A DNA stretch of 64,000 nt, from NCBI RefSeq assembly GCF_002926165.1, contig NZ_MAGP01000165.1:1-64000 (forward strand), written 5' to 3'. The notes under the pieces were generated by a model that had not been told where the DNA came from, did no database searches, and saw only the letters and a program-made list of their open reading frames with translations. The number at the start of each line of letters is the position of its first letter. Position 1 is the first letter of the stretch. Shown piece after piece: positions 1 to 8,372 of this stretch. This stretch comes from Micromonospora chalcea. GTDB lineage: Bacteria > Actinomycetota > Actinomycetes > Mycobacteriales > Micromonosporaceae. The translations under genes and the position numbers were made by a program.

Positions 1-991
1 GCGCCGACGACCACCCGTTGGGGTTGGTGGGGTCGTTGGAGGTGCGGTAGGAGAACGCGGTCGGCCCCCACTGGTACGCGAGGACCCAGATGTTGCGCGG
101 CGCGAAGTAGAACAACGTCGGCGCCACAGTCCCCGACGACATCGCGTTCTGGCTGGCCGACGCCATCTGCGACCAGTTCGAGAACAGACCGAAGTTCATC
201 GACCCCCACGACGACCCGGTGTCGTGCGTCGTCGCGTAGACCAGGTGCTGCCCGTTGTACGGCACCACCGTGAAGTCCTTCAACGACACCCAACCCGAAC
301 GCGGCTGCGCCAACGCGCCCGTCGACGACCACCGGTACGACGACGGCAGGTTGCACGTGCCACCCGGCGGCGGCGTGGTGGGAGGCGGCGTGGTGGGGTT
401 GCCGCCACCACCGTCGACGCGGACGAGCTGCCACTGCTGGTTGGCGCCGTTCCAGTCGTCGTACTGGACGATGTTTCCGCCGTCGGCGGTCGAGGCGCCC
501 TGCACCTCCACCACCTTGTTGCTGTTGCGGTTGATCAGCCGGATGTAGCCGCTGTCGGAGTCGGCCAGCCGGAACTGCTGGTTGGTGCCGTTCAGGTCGG
601 ACCACTGCACGATGCTGCCGCCGTTGGCGGTCGACCAGTTGTAGACGTCGAGCACCTTGCCGGACAGCCGGGACTTCAGCCGGTAGTAGCCGCCGCCGGA
701 GTCGACGAACTGCCACTGCTGCTGGTTGCCGTTGTTGCGCGTCCACTGGGTGATCCGCGCGCCGTCGTTGGTGGCCAGGTTGTAGACGTCGAGCGCCTTG
801 CCGCTGTTGCGGTTGACCAGGACGTACCAGGCGTTCGTGTCGACGCTCGCGGCGACGGCGGGCGCGGACACGGCCGCCACGGCGGCGGCGCCGACGAGGA
901 CCGCGGCAGCGCCGGTCGCGACGACTCGCGGCAGCCATCCGCGCCGTCGCGGGGGCGACACCGTCGATGGGGATCTACCAAAAGCAAACAT
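1..991 (-). CDS. Secreted GH62 alpha-L-arabinofuranosidase with N-terminal ricin-type CBM13 (3' end outside window)
   Basis: The ATG at 991 is preceded by GGGAGGA. The product begins with a signal peptide (basic start, Ala/Val-rich core, AVAAS near residue 48). A ricin-B/CBM13 carbohydrate-binding module follows with repeated GKALDVYN, GKVLDVYN and NQQWQ/NQQFR motifs. Next is a Pro-Thr-Gly linker, then the start of a GH62 catalytic domain (CNLPSSYRWSSTGALAQPR, LKDFTVVPYNGQHLVYATT, APRNIWVLAYQWGP). GH62 enzymes remove arabinose side chains from arabinoxylan outside the cell. The gene runs off the left edge, so most of the catalytic domain is not visible. Two lac-operator-like palindromes upstream suggest control by a LacI-family sugar repressor. 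Confidence 0.92.
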   Translation of the reverse strand, partial: MFAFGRSPSTVSPPRRRGWLPRVVATGAAAVLVGAAAVAAVSAPAVAASVDTNAWYVLVNRNSGKALDVYNLATNDGARITQWTRNNGNQQQWQFVDSGGGYYRLKSRLSGKVLDVYNWSTANGGSIVQWSDLNGTNQQFRLADSDSGYIRLINRNSNKVVEVQGASTADGGNIVQYDDWNGANQQWQLVRVDGGGGNPTTPPPTTPPPGGTCNLPSSYRWSSTGALAQPRSGWVSLKDFTVVPYNGQHLVYATTHDTGSSWGSMNFGLFSNWSQMASASQNAMSSGTVAPTLFYFAPRNIWVLAYQWGPTAFSYRTSNDPTNPNGWSSA

Positions 992-1011
992 GTTCCTCCC
1001 TCAGATCACAC

Positions 1012-1027
1012 TTGTGAGCGCTAACAA
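1012..1027. promoter_or_regulatory. LacI-family operator-like palindrome upstream of GH62 gene
   Basis: TTGTGAGCGCTAACAA is an almost perfect inverted repeat (7 of 8 positions per half) about 20 bp upstream of the GH62 start. The central GAGCGCT core is typical of LacI/CebR-type sugar repressor sites in actinobacteria. Confidence 0.6.
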
Positions 1028-1121
1028 TCAGCGTCGGCGCACTGACCCCACACCCGGCCTGCCACGCGGCCGTCCGCGCCCGCTCGGCGACCCATCGCTC
1101 CCGCCGCCCTGTGCCATCGAC

Positions 1122-1135
1122 TGTGAGCGATAACA
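1122..1135. promoter_or_regulatory. Second LacI-type operator-like site
   Basis: TGTGAGCGATAACA resembles the lac operator core and lies about 100 bp upstream of the other site, in the same divergent intergenic region (992-1297). Two sites at this spacing would permit cooperative or looped repression. No other feature is evident in this 306-bp stretch. Confidence 0.5.
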
Positions 1136-1297
1136 CGCCGTTCGTCAAGTCGTAACAGTCGATGGAAGGCGGGCGCGTGACGTTACCGGCCCATGTCAGC
1201 TTCTCGACCCAGCACTACCGCTGCCCGCACCACGGCTCGACAGTGCACACGGCTGGAGGGGGTGGGGGAATTGGGGCAGCCGGCGAACGAATCCGTC

Positions 1298-3343
1298 ATG
1301 ATCCGGGACTGGTTCAGCGTGCCGCGGGTGTCCGCCGAGGACCGGGCCGCGATCTTCGGCGTACGCACCCAGGACCCGCGGGTGGAGTTCGTCGCGCTGA
1401 CCGTCAAGTACTGGCTGGACGCGCACGCCACCCGGTCGATGACCCGCGAGCGGGTCCTGACCGCGCTGAGCGGGCGCATCACCGCCGACAACGTCTGGGA
1501 CCTGGTCGCGATGCTGGCGAGACTGCGGCTGGCCGAGGCGTTCTTCGACCTGGCCGCCTCGGACGTCGACACCGACGGCGCGTTCCGCCGTCTCCTGCTC
1601 GGCCTCGACCCCGCGCTGCTCGACGCGATGCGGCACTACGCGGCCTGGAACGGGATCAACCCGAAGCTGTTCCTCGACGGGTTCGCCGTCGGCGTCGGGG
1701 AATCCGTCGCGACGGTGGTGGTCGACCTCGGCAAGCTCGTGCAGTTGATCGGCCGCCTTCAGCAGGAACAGTTCACCACGCTCATCGTGCTGACGGTCGA
1801 CCCCCGCGCCGGTGTGCAACGCATCGCCGACCAGGCCACAGTCGTACGCCAGGCGCTGGCCGGGATCGTGGCCGCGCTGGACCCGACCACCGTCCCGGAT
1901 CGGCTGCTGGCGCTGTGGCGCGGCTGGGCGGCCGAGTTCGCCCGCCACCTGGAGAACCTCGACCCGTTCGCCGCCGGCCGGCTGCTCGGCCGCGTCGCCG
2001 GTGACCTGTACCAGGTGCTCACCGGCCTGGTGCATCTCGCCCGGCTGCTCGGCGGCGTCGCGGTGCGCGCCGCCGTCCGGTACGTGCCGCTACTGCTCGC
2101 GGGCGCCCGCGAGGCGCGCCTGCTGACCGCCCAGATGGCCGCGCTGCTGGTGGCGATCGGCCGGGCCGCGATCGCCGCCACGCCCCGGGTGGGGCTGGCC
2201 GTCCTGCGCACGCTCTTCCCGCCGAAGGTGCTCGACGCGCTGTTCCGGCAGGGCCGGGTGCTGCTCGCCGACGCCGAGCTGACGTTGAGCGTGTTCAACC
2301 AGGCGGCGCACGCCGAGGCGTTCGCGGGCGCCGGTGCGGGCACCCGGCTCGGCGCGCTGGTCAGCCTCGACGGCCGACCGGTGCTGATGGCGAGCATGTC
2401 GGAGACGGTGTCGTCGGCCGGCCGGGCGGCGACCCGGGCCGAGCTGAGCGAGGCGCTGGACGAGATCATCAAGCGGGTCGAGGACCTGCGCGAGCTGAAG
2501 CCGCCGAAGACACCCCGGGACGTCCAGGCCGCCGTCGTGCGCGCGGCCATCGCCCGGCAACTGGAGCAGCGGCTGACCACCGCGTTCAACAGGGCGCTCC
2601 AGAGCGCCGCGTACGAGGAGTTCCGCGCGCTGCGCAAGGCCGGGCAGGCGCAACCGTGGCGGCTCGGCCAGCAGGTGCACCGGCGGATGGCCGCCGAGGT
2701 CGCCCAGCTCGTCGGCCGGTCACCGGGCCTGGAGGCGTTCGCGGAGAAGTCACTGGCGACAGTGGTCGAGGCGGTCCGCACGGCCCACCCGGAGCTGGCG
2801 CCCGAGCGGGGCGGCTCCGACGCGGTGCTGCGCCAGACGGTCGCCCAGATGCTGCTCGGCCACCCGGACCGGGATCTGCTGCTGCGCCTCGTCGGCTTCA
2901 CCGGCAACCCGGCCGCGGCCGGGGCGGAAAAGGCGCTCGCCGGCCACCTCGCCGAGCGGTTCCGGTGGAAGGCGTCCACCACCGTCGGGGACCTCCGCTC
3001 CGACCTGCTGCTCGTCGACCCCGAGGCGGCCCGCGTCACGAACGTCGACTGGACCTCCTCGACCAAGCTGGAACGCTTCGAGAAGACCTGGGGCACCGTC
3101 GCCGACGACCTCGGGGAGACGTTCGACGGTCGCTGGGAGGCGATCGCGGAGGCGTACCAGCGGGCCGCCAAGGGCGGTGTGCCGGCGGAGGTCGTCGCCG
3201 GCCTCGAAGAACTGACCGCGCACGCCGTACGCGAGACGGTCGTCCGCCAGGCCGCCCTCAGCCAGTTGTTCCCCGGATTCTTCGTCACCTCGCACGAGAT
3301 GACGTACCAGGGGCTGCACTCCCTGTTCACACTGCCGCTGTAG
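1298..3343 (+). CDS. Large helical protein of unknown function, first gene of a two-gene unit
   Basis: About 681 residues from the ATG at 1298. In-frame GTG (1262) and TTG (1271) starts lie closer to a GGAGGGGG run and are possible alternatives. I do not recognise a family. There is no signal peptide. The middle (about residues 250-360) is rich in hydrophobic Ala/Leu/Val stretches that could be amphipathic or membrane-associating helices. The last 150 residues contain RSDLLLVDPEAARVTNVDW, an arrangement loosely like a D-x(n)-D nuclease core, but no ExK is seen. The stop is 10 bp before the next ATG, with GAGGAG between, so the two genes are surely co-transcribed. G/C-rich third positions match the chromosome. 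Confidence 0.75.
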   Translation: MIRDWFSVPRVSAEDRAAIFGVRTQDPRVEFVALTVKYWLDAHATRSMTRERVLTALSGRITADNVWDLVAMLARLRLAEAFFDLAASDVDTDGAFRRLLLGLDPALLDAMRHYAAWNGINPKLFLDGFAVGVGESVATVVVDLGKLVQLIGRLQQEQFTTLIVLTVDPRAGVQRIADQATVVRQALAGIVAALDPTTVPDRLLALWRGWAAEFARHLENLDPFAAGRLLGRVAGDLYQVLTGLVHLARLLGGVAVRAAVRYVPLLLAGAREARLLTAQMAALLVAIGRAAIAATPRVGLAVLRTLFPPKVLDALFRQGRVLLADAELTLSVFNQAAHAEAFAGAGAGTRLGALVSLDGRPVLMASMSETVSSAGRAATRAELSEALDEIIKRVEDLRELKPPKTPRDVQAAVVRAAIARQLEQRLTTAFNRALQSAAYEEFRALRKAGQAQPWRLGQQVHRRMAAEVAQLVGRSPGLEAFAEKSLATVVEAVRTAHPELAPERGGSDAVLRQTVAQMLLGHPDRDLLLRLVGFTGNPAAAGAEKALAGHLAERFRWKASTTVGDLRSDLLLVDPEAARVTNVDWTSSTKLERFEKTWGTVADDLGETFDGRWEAIAEAYQRAAKGGVPAEVVAGLEELTAHAVRETVVRQAALSQLFPGFFVTSHEMTYQGLHSLFTLPL

Positions 3344-3353
3344 AGGAGCACCG

Positions 3354-5615
3354 ATGGGCAGAGTCGTCGTCGCCGACGCCGATCCGGCGACGCTTGGTTT
3401 CAGCACCGCGCATTCCGACAGGTACGTCTACTCCAACTACTTCGTACCGGTCCGGCTCACGTTCGGCGGTGGCGAGACGCCCATCCTGCCGTTCTACGTC
3501 AAGCAGGCGCTGATCGAGGCGATCCGCTACGGCGGGCTCGACGGCGACCGGCTGCCGCACCTGCTCAAACAACTCGGCCTCTACGACCTGTGGAAGGCCA
3601 ACGAGATGGACGCCGCCACCGAGGCGCTGCCCGGCGCCGACTCGGGCATGTCGTACCGGGAGCCGCCGGCGCGACGCCAGACGCTCCTCGGCGACCAGCA
3701 GGCGGAGTTCCTCGCCGGCCTGCTCCAGTCCGACGTGGGCATCGCGTTCCTCGACCGCACCCGGATCCGGCCGGTGGGCTTCGCGCTCGGCGAGCACGTC
3801 TACGCGCTGGCGCTCGCCCCCGGTGAGGAGGCCGTGCTGGAGCAGCGCACCTACACCAAGCGCGAGCTGACCCTGGAGGAGCAGAACGAGTCGGAACAGC
3901 AGACCGACGTCGAGCTGACCAGCGCGCTCACCACCGAACTCCAGGAGGGCTTCGAGCGGCAGAAGTCGCTCACCGACACCTGGGGGCTCAACGCGAGCCA
4001 CACCGGCCAGTACACCAGCCCGACCGGCATCTGGGGCACCTTCAACGCCAGCCACACCATCGGCTTCGCCACCAGCGTCACCGCGGCGAGCCAGGAGACG
4101 AGCCGCCGCGCGGTCAAGGACAGCCGGACCGCCACCTCGAAGGTCGCGGCGCGCTACCGCACCCAGCACAAGACCGATTTCAAGCTCGTCACCGAGACGG
4201 GTACGGAGTCGTCCTCGAAGCGCACCGTCCGCAACCCGAACCGGGCCACGCCGATCACGCTGCACTACTTCAAGGTGCTGCAACGGCTGGAGCTGGCGCA
4301 CGAACGGTACGGGGCACGGGTCTGCTGGGCCCCCACGATCAAGGATCCGGCGTTCGCCTTCGCCCAGAAGATCGTCGACGGGCGGCAGCGGATCCGCGAC
4401 AACGCGGTCGCCGCGCTGCCCCCGATGCCGGTGAAGCCGGAGCGCCCGCCGCGCGGCGCGCCCGCAGCGGTGGAGACGCGCGTCGTGTACTCCCCCGTGG
4501 TCACGCTCGACAAGTGGGGATTCACGGGGGACATGAGCGCGGACTACGACGTCGACGTCCCCGTCGACGCCGGCTGGGAGTGGGACGGCAACGTCGACAC
4601 GATCCGGCAGAACCTCACGCTGATCACCCGCCGCCCGCCGGATGCGATCGCCGCCCGGGTGGTGGGCGTGCCGGTGGTCACCGAGGCGGACGGACGGCCG
4701 GTGCTGCGCGTACGCGTGCACGTCGGCGCCCGGAGCTGGCTGGCGGGTCCGGGCGCGGACGTGCAGCTCGCCGCCGGGTTCCGGCGTACCCCGACGGTGG
4801 TGGACCAGACCGCCGACGACGCGGCGTACAACGCGCTGGTCGCGGGCTACCTGACCGATCTTCAGGAGTGGCAGGACCGGCGCGACGCGGCGCTGGCGGC
4901 GGCGGAGACGGCGGGGGACGAGTTCGAGGCGCGGCTGCGGGCCGGCTTCTCCCCGGTCAACGAGATGGTCTCGCAGATCGTGGAGGCGCACTTCCCGGCC
5001 AGCGTGCGGGACGAGGCGTGGGAGATCGACTTCTGGCACCGGGTCTTCGACTGGGAGCGCGCGTCGTTCGTGGCGTACCCCGGGTGGTGGTCCGGCGGCG
5101 ACGCCCGCGCCCCGGAGCGCGACCCCGGTGACTTCGTCAACGCCAGCTGGGCGAAGCTCTACCTGCCGGTGCGGGCCGGCATGGAGCTGGCCGCGCTGCG
5201 GTGGATCTTCGGGAAGGTGGTGGCGACGCGCCTGGCACCGGAGGTGGAGCGGGAGCTGGAGGCGTTCGTGGACGAGCTGACGGCGTACCGGGCCGGCCAT
5301 CTCGGCACCGGCGACGAGATGCCCGAGCTGACCACCGAGTGCCAGGACGTGCCGGAGCGGGTGTACTGCCTGGCGAAGTGGACCGAGTTGATGCCCACCG
5401 ACGGCACCCACCTGGAGGTGGTGCAGGGCGCCACCACGGCGGCCGACGAGGTGACCGCCAAGGAGATCAGCGACGCGGAGGCGCTGCGGGCGGCGCTGCT
5501 CGACGGCGAGGTGCAGACCAACCGGCTGCGGACCAGGGCGTACGACCAGATGACCGAGCCGGCCGACGTCGACATCCGCCTCGGCACGCCGTCCGGGAGC
5601 GGTCCGGCCGCCTGA
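3354..5615 (+). CDS. Large protein of unknown function, second gene of the unit
   Basis: 753 residues, ATG preceded by AGAGGAGCACCG. No family is recognised. Residues about 160-220 are Glu/Gln/Thr-rich and probably helical (RELTLEEQNESEQQTDVELT). A Ser/Thr-rich segment with alternating polarity follows and repeats the word NASHT twice about 20 residues apart (WGLNASHT and TFNASHT). The C-terminal third carries several WEWD/WEIDFWHRVFDWER aromatic-acidic motifs. No signal peptide or TM helix is evident. The alternating Ser/Thr stretch resembles beta-hairpins of pore-forming or tail-like proteins, but that is only an impression. A strong terminator ends the unit just before the fxs genes. Confidence 0.75.
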   Translation: MGRVVVADADPATLGFSTAHSDRYVYSNYFVPVRLTFGGGETPILPFYVKQALIEAIRYGGLDGDRLPHLLKQLGLYDLWKANEMDAATEALPGADSGMSYREPPARRQTLLGDQQAEFLAGLLQSDVGIAFLDRTRIRPVGFALGEHVYALALAPGEEAVLEQRTYTKRELTLEEQNESEQQTDVELTSALTTELQEGFERQKSLTDTWGLNASHTGQYTSPTGIWGTFNASHTIGFATSVTAASQETSRRAVKDSRTATSKVAARYRTQHKTDFKLVTETGTESSSKRTVRNPNRATPITLHYFKVLQRLELAHERYGARVCWAPTIKDPAFAFAQKIVDGRQRIRDNAVAALPPMPVKPERPPRGAPAAVETRVVYSPVVTLDKWGFTGDMSADYDVDVPVDAGWEWDGNVDTIRQNLTLITRRPPDAIAARVVGVPVVTEADGRPVLRVRVHVGARSWLAGPGADVQLAAGFRRTPTVVDQTADDAAYNALVAGYLTDLQEWQDRRDAALAAAETAGDEFEARLRAGFSPVNEMVSQIVEAHFPASVRDEAWEIDFWHRVFDWERASFVAYPGWWSGGDARAPERDPGDFVNASWAKLYLPVRAGMELAALRWIFGKVVATRLAPEVERELEAFVDELTAYRAGHLGTGDEMPELTTECQDVPERVYCLAKWTELMPTDGTHLEVVQGATTAADEVTAKEISDAEALRAALLDGEVQTNRLRTRAYDQMTEPADVDIRLGTPSGSGPAA

Positions 5616-5620
5616 GCCGC

Positions 5621-5666
5621 TCGTCCACCCCGATCCCTCGCCTGACCAGGGGATTGGGGTGGACGA
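5621..5666 (+). terminator. Strong rho-independent terminator
   Basis: Arms 5621-5637 and 5650-5666 pair at 16 of 17 positions around a 12-nt loop and are followed by TTTCTGG. It separates the two-gene unit from the fxs operon. The stretch 5667-5888 that follows is the AT-richer leader and promoter region of fxsA; I cannot fix a -35/-10 pair there. Confidence 0.8.
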
Positions 5667-5888
5667 TTTCTGGCAAAGTCTGAACTTTCGATTCGTGGCC
5701 TAGATCGGTAAAAAGGCGCATAATTGATCCCTTACGCTCGCTCCCTCGGGGCGACGACGACGCCGGCCGGCGAACCGTCCAAAAAGAACCGTCTCCCACC
5801 GGTGGGTCGATGGCGCTGGATCCCTAAAGCCACTAGGTTGGCCGTCGCCGCTGTGCTCGGCCGGCATTCACAAACCTAAGGAACACTC

Positions 5889-6062
5889 ATGACGACCGCA
5901 CCCTTGCGCCAGGATGAGCCCCCGGTCTCGCTGGTCAGGGTCCGCGCGGAGCCGCTCGACCGGCTTTCCGCCGCGGACATCTCCCCCATCGTGCGCCGGG
6001 TGATGGCGGCTCACCTCGATCAGACCCGGATCCCGGCGGCGAAGTTCTCGTCGTTCATCTGA
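5889..6062 (+). CDS. fxsA: FxsA: FxSxx-COOH RiPP precursor peptide
   Basis: 57 residues, ATG with AAGGA 6 bp upstream. The C-terminus is AAKFSSFI, so the last five residues fit F-x-S-x-x-COOH exactly, the hallmark of precursors matured by FxsB. The N-terminal 45 residues (PPVSLVRVRAEPLDRLSAAD...) form the leader. Its stop is 6 bp before fxsB. Known biochemistry: FxsB is a radical SAM enzyme that makes a three-residue cyclophane (ring crosslink) at the Phe of such motifs. The final natural product and its role are unknown. The gene is too short for many gene callers. Confidence 0.9.
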   Translation: MTTAPLRQDEPPVSLVRVRAEPLDRLSAADISPIVRRVMAAHLDQTRIPAAKFSSFI

Positions 6063-6068
6063 TCCGCG

Positions 6069-8372
6069 ATGGCCCCGGGGCCCGCCCGCGCGGCGCTCAC
6101 CGAGTTCGTCCTCAAGGTGCACGCCAGGTGTGACCTGGCGTGCGACCACTGCTACGTCTACGAACACGCCGACCAGAGCTGGCGCCGCCGCCCGGTACGG
6201 ATGACGCCGGACGTGCTCCGGGCCGCGGCCGGAAGGATCGCCGAGCACGCGGCGGCCCACGGGCTGCCGGACGTCACAGTCGTCCTGCACGGCGGGGAGC
6301 CGCTGCTGCTCGGCCCCGACGGGCTGGGCCAGGTGCTCGCCGAACTGCGGCGCGTCATCGGGCCGGTCACCCGGCTCCGGATCGGCATGCAGACAAACGG
6401 CGTGCTGCTCTCCGAGCGGTTCTGCGACGTACTCGCCGAACACGACGTGGCGGTCGGCGTATCGCTCGACGGCGACCGGGCCGCCAACGACAGGCACCGG
6501 ATCTACCGGTCCGGCGCCAGCAGCTACGACCAGGTGCTGCGCGCGCTCGCCCTGCTGCGCCGCCCGGCGTACCGGCGGCTCTGGTCCGGCCTGCTGTGCA
6601 CGGTGGACGTGCGCAACGACCCGATCGCGGTGTACGAGGCCCTGCTCGCCCAGGAGCCCTCGCGGATCGACTTCCTGCTCCCGCACGCCACCTGGGACGA
6701 CCCGCCGTGGCGGCCGGCCGCCGGGGACACCGCGTACGCCCGCTGGCTGCGCGCCGTCCACGACCGCTGGCGCGCGGACGGCCGACCCGTCCCGGTGCGC
6801 CTGTTCGACTCGCTCCTGTCCACCGCACGCGGCGGACCCAGCGGCACCGAATGGCTGGGCCTCGACCCGGTCGACCTGGCGGTGATCGAGACGGACGGCG
6901 AGTGGGAGCAGGCGGACTCGCTCAAGACCGCGTACGACGGCGCGCCGGCCACCGGCATGACCGTCTTCTCGCACGCGGCCGACGACGTGGCGGCAAGCCC
7001 GCTCCTGGCCCGCCGCCGCTCCGGCCGGGCCGGTCTCAGCGACGAGTGCCGGCGGTGCCCGGTGGTCGACCAGTGCGGCGGCGGACTCTTCGCCCACCGG
7101 TACGGCGCCGGGCACTTCGACCATCCGAGTGTCTACTGCGCCGATCTGAAAGAGCTGATCGTGCACGTGAACGAGAACCCACCGGAACCCGTCCGGCTCG
7201 ACGCCGGCCTGCCCGACGACTTCATCGACCGCCTCGCGGCGCCGACCGGCGACCGGGTCGCCATCGGCCGGCTCGTCGAGGCACAGATCGCCATCGTCCG
7301 CGCGCTGCTCGCCGAGGTGGCCGACCGCCTGCCGGCCGGCGGGGCCGGAGCTGACGGCTGGGAGGCGCTGACCGCGCTCGACCGCAGCGCGCCGGAATCA
7401 GTGGCCCGGATCGCGGCCCATCCGTACGTGCGCGCGTGGGCTGTCGACTGCCTCGCCGGCACCGGCACCGGCGCCCGCCAGGGGCCGGGCTACCTGAGCG
7501 CGCTCGCCGCCGCCGCCGCGCTCGACGCAGGCGTTCCGGTGCGCCTCGACGTGCCGGTGCGATCCGGCCGCCTGCACCTGCCGACGATGGGCACGGTTCT
7601 GCTGCCCGAGGTGGGTGACGGCACCGCCCGGGTGGAGACCGGCCCGGGCTCGCTGCGGGTGCGGGCCGGGGACGTGACGGTGGCCGTGAGTCCGGGCGCG
7701 GCGGGCGGGCCCCGCTGGTGGCCGACCCGCCGTCTCGTCGCACCGGACGTGTCGGTGCTGCTGGAGGACGGCGACCCGCACCGCGACTGCCACCGGCTGC
7801 CCGCCGATGACCGGCTCGACGACGCGGGCGCCGTGCGCTGGGCGGAGACGTTCGCGGCGGCGTGGCAGGTGATCCGGGACGAGGTGCCGGGCCACGCCGA
7901 GGAACTGCGTACCGGGCTGCGGGCGGTGGTGCCGTTGCGGCGCAGCGGCGACGGGGTCAGCGAGGCGTCGACCGCCCGGCAGGCGTTCGGCGGTGTCGCG
8001 GCCACGGAGACCGATGCCGGGTCGCTGGCGGTGCTGCTCGTGCACGAGTTCCAGCACAGCAAGATGAACGCGCTGCTGGACGTCTGCGACCTGGTCGACG
8101 GCACCGGGCCGATCGACATCACTGTGGGCTGGCGGCCCGACCCGCGTCCGGCGGAGGCCGTCCTGCACGGCATCTACGCGCACGCGGCGGTGGCCGACAT
8201 CTGGCGCGTCCGGGCGGACCGCCAGGTCGACGGCGCGCAGGCGGTCTACCGGCAGTACCGGGACTGGACGGCCGAGGCGATCGGCGCGCTGCAACGGGCG
8301 GACGCGCTCACCCCGGCCGGCTCACGGCTGGTCCGGCAGGTGGCCCGCTCGATGTCCGGATGGCCGTCGTGA
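6069..8372 (+). CDS. fxsB: FxsB: radical SAM/SPASM cyclophane-forming peptide maturase with C-terminal HEXXH domain
   Basis: 767 residues. The radical SAM cluster motif is C21-x3-C25-x2-C28 (ARCDLACDHCYVYE), followed by the conserved LHGGEPLL. A SPASM-type cysteine set binds auxiliary Fe-S clusters (CRRCPVVDQCGGG and a later Cys in SVYC). The C-terminal half (about residues 400-767) is the separate HEXXH domain fused in this family, with VHEFQH (H659, E660, H663) as the putative metal site. It should crosslink the FSSFI tail of FxsA. The start lies 6 bp after fxsA, so expression is coupled. Confidence 0.93.
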   Translation: MAPGPARAALTEFVLKVHARCDLACDHCYVYEHADQSWRRRPVRMTPDVLRAAAGRIAEHAAAHGLPDVTVVLHGGEPLLLGPDGLGQVLAELRRVIGPVTRLRIGMQTNGVLLSERFCDVLAEHDVAVGVSLDGDRAANDRHRIYRSGASSYDQVLRALALLRRPAYRRLWSGLLCTVDVRNDPIAVYEALLAQEPSRIDFLLPHATWDDPPWRPAAGDTAYARWLRAVHDRWRADGRPVPVRLFDSLLSTARGGPSGTEWLGLDPVDLAVIETDGEWEQADSLKTAYDGAPATGMTVFSHAADDVAASPLLARRRSGRAGLSDECRRCPVVDQCGGGLFAHRYGAGHFDHPSVYCADLKELIVHVNENPPEPVRLDAGLPDDFIDRLAAPTGDRVAIGRLVEAQIAIVRALLAEVADRLPAGGAGADGWEALTALDRSAPESVARIAAHPYVRAWAVDCLAGTGTGARQGPGYLSALAAAAALDAGVPVRLDVPVRSGRLHLPTMGTVLLPEVGDGTARVETGPGSLRVRAGDVTVAVSPGAAGGPRWWPTRRLVAPDVSVLLEDGDPHRDCHRLPADDRLDDAGAVRWAETFAAAWQVIRDEVPGHAEELRTGLRAVVPLRRSGDGVSEASTARQAFGGVAATETDAGSLAVLLVHEFQHSKMNALLDVCDLVDGTGPIDITVGWRPDPRPAEAVLHGIYAHAAVADIWRVRADRQVDGAQAVYRQYRDWTAEAIGALQRADALTPAGSRLVRQVARSMSGWPS

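Noticed and set aside
3327..5411. 694-codon minus-strand frame opposite the second large unknown gene
   Set aside because: Arg/Val/Gly/Leu-rich shadow with no RBS; the plus frame has proper codon bias and coupling to its upstream gene.
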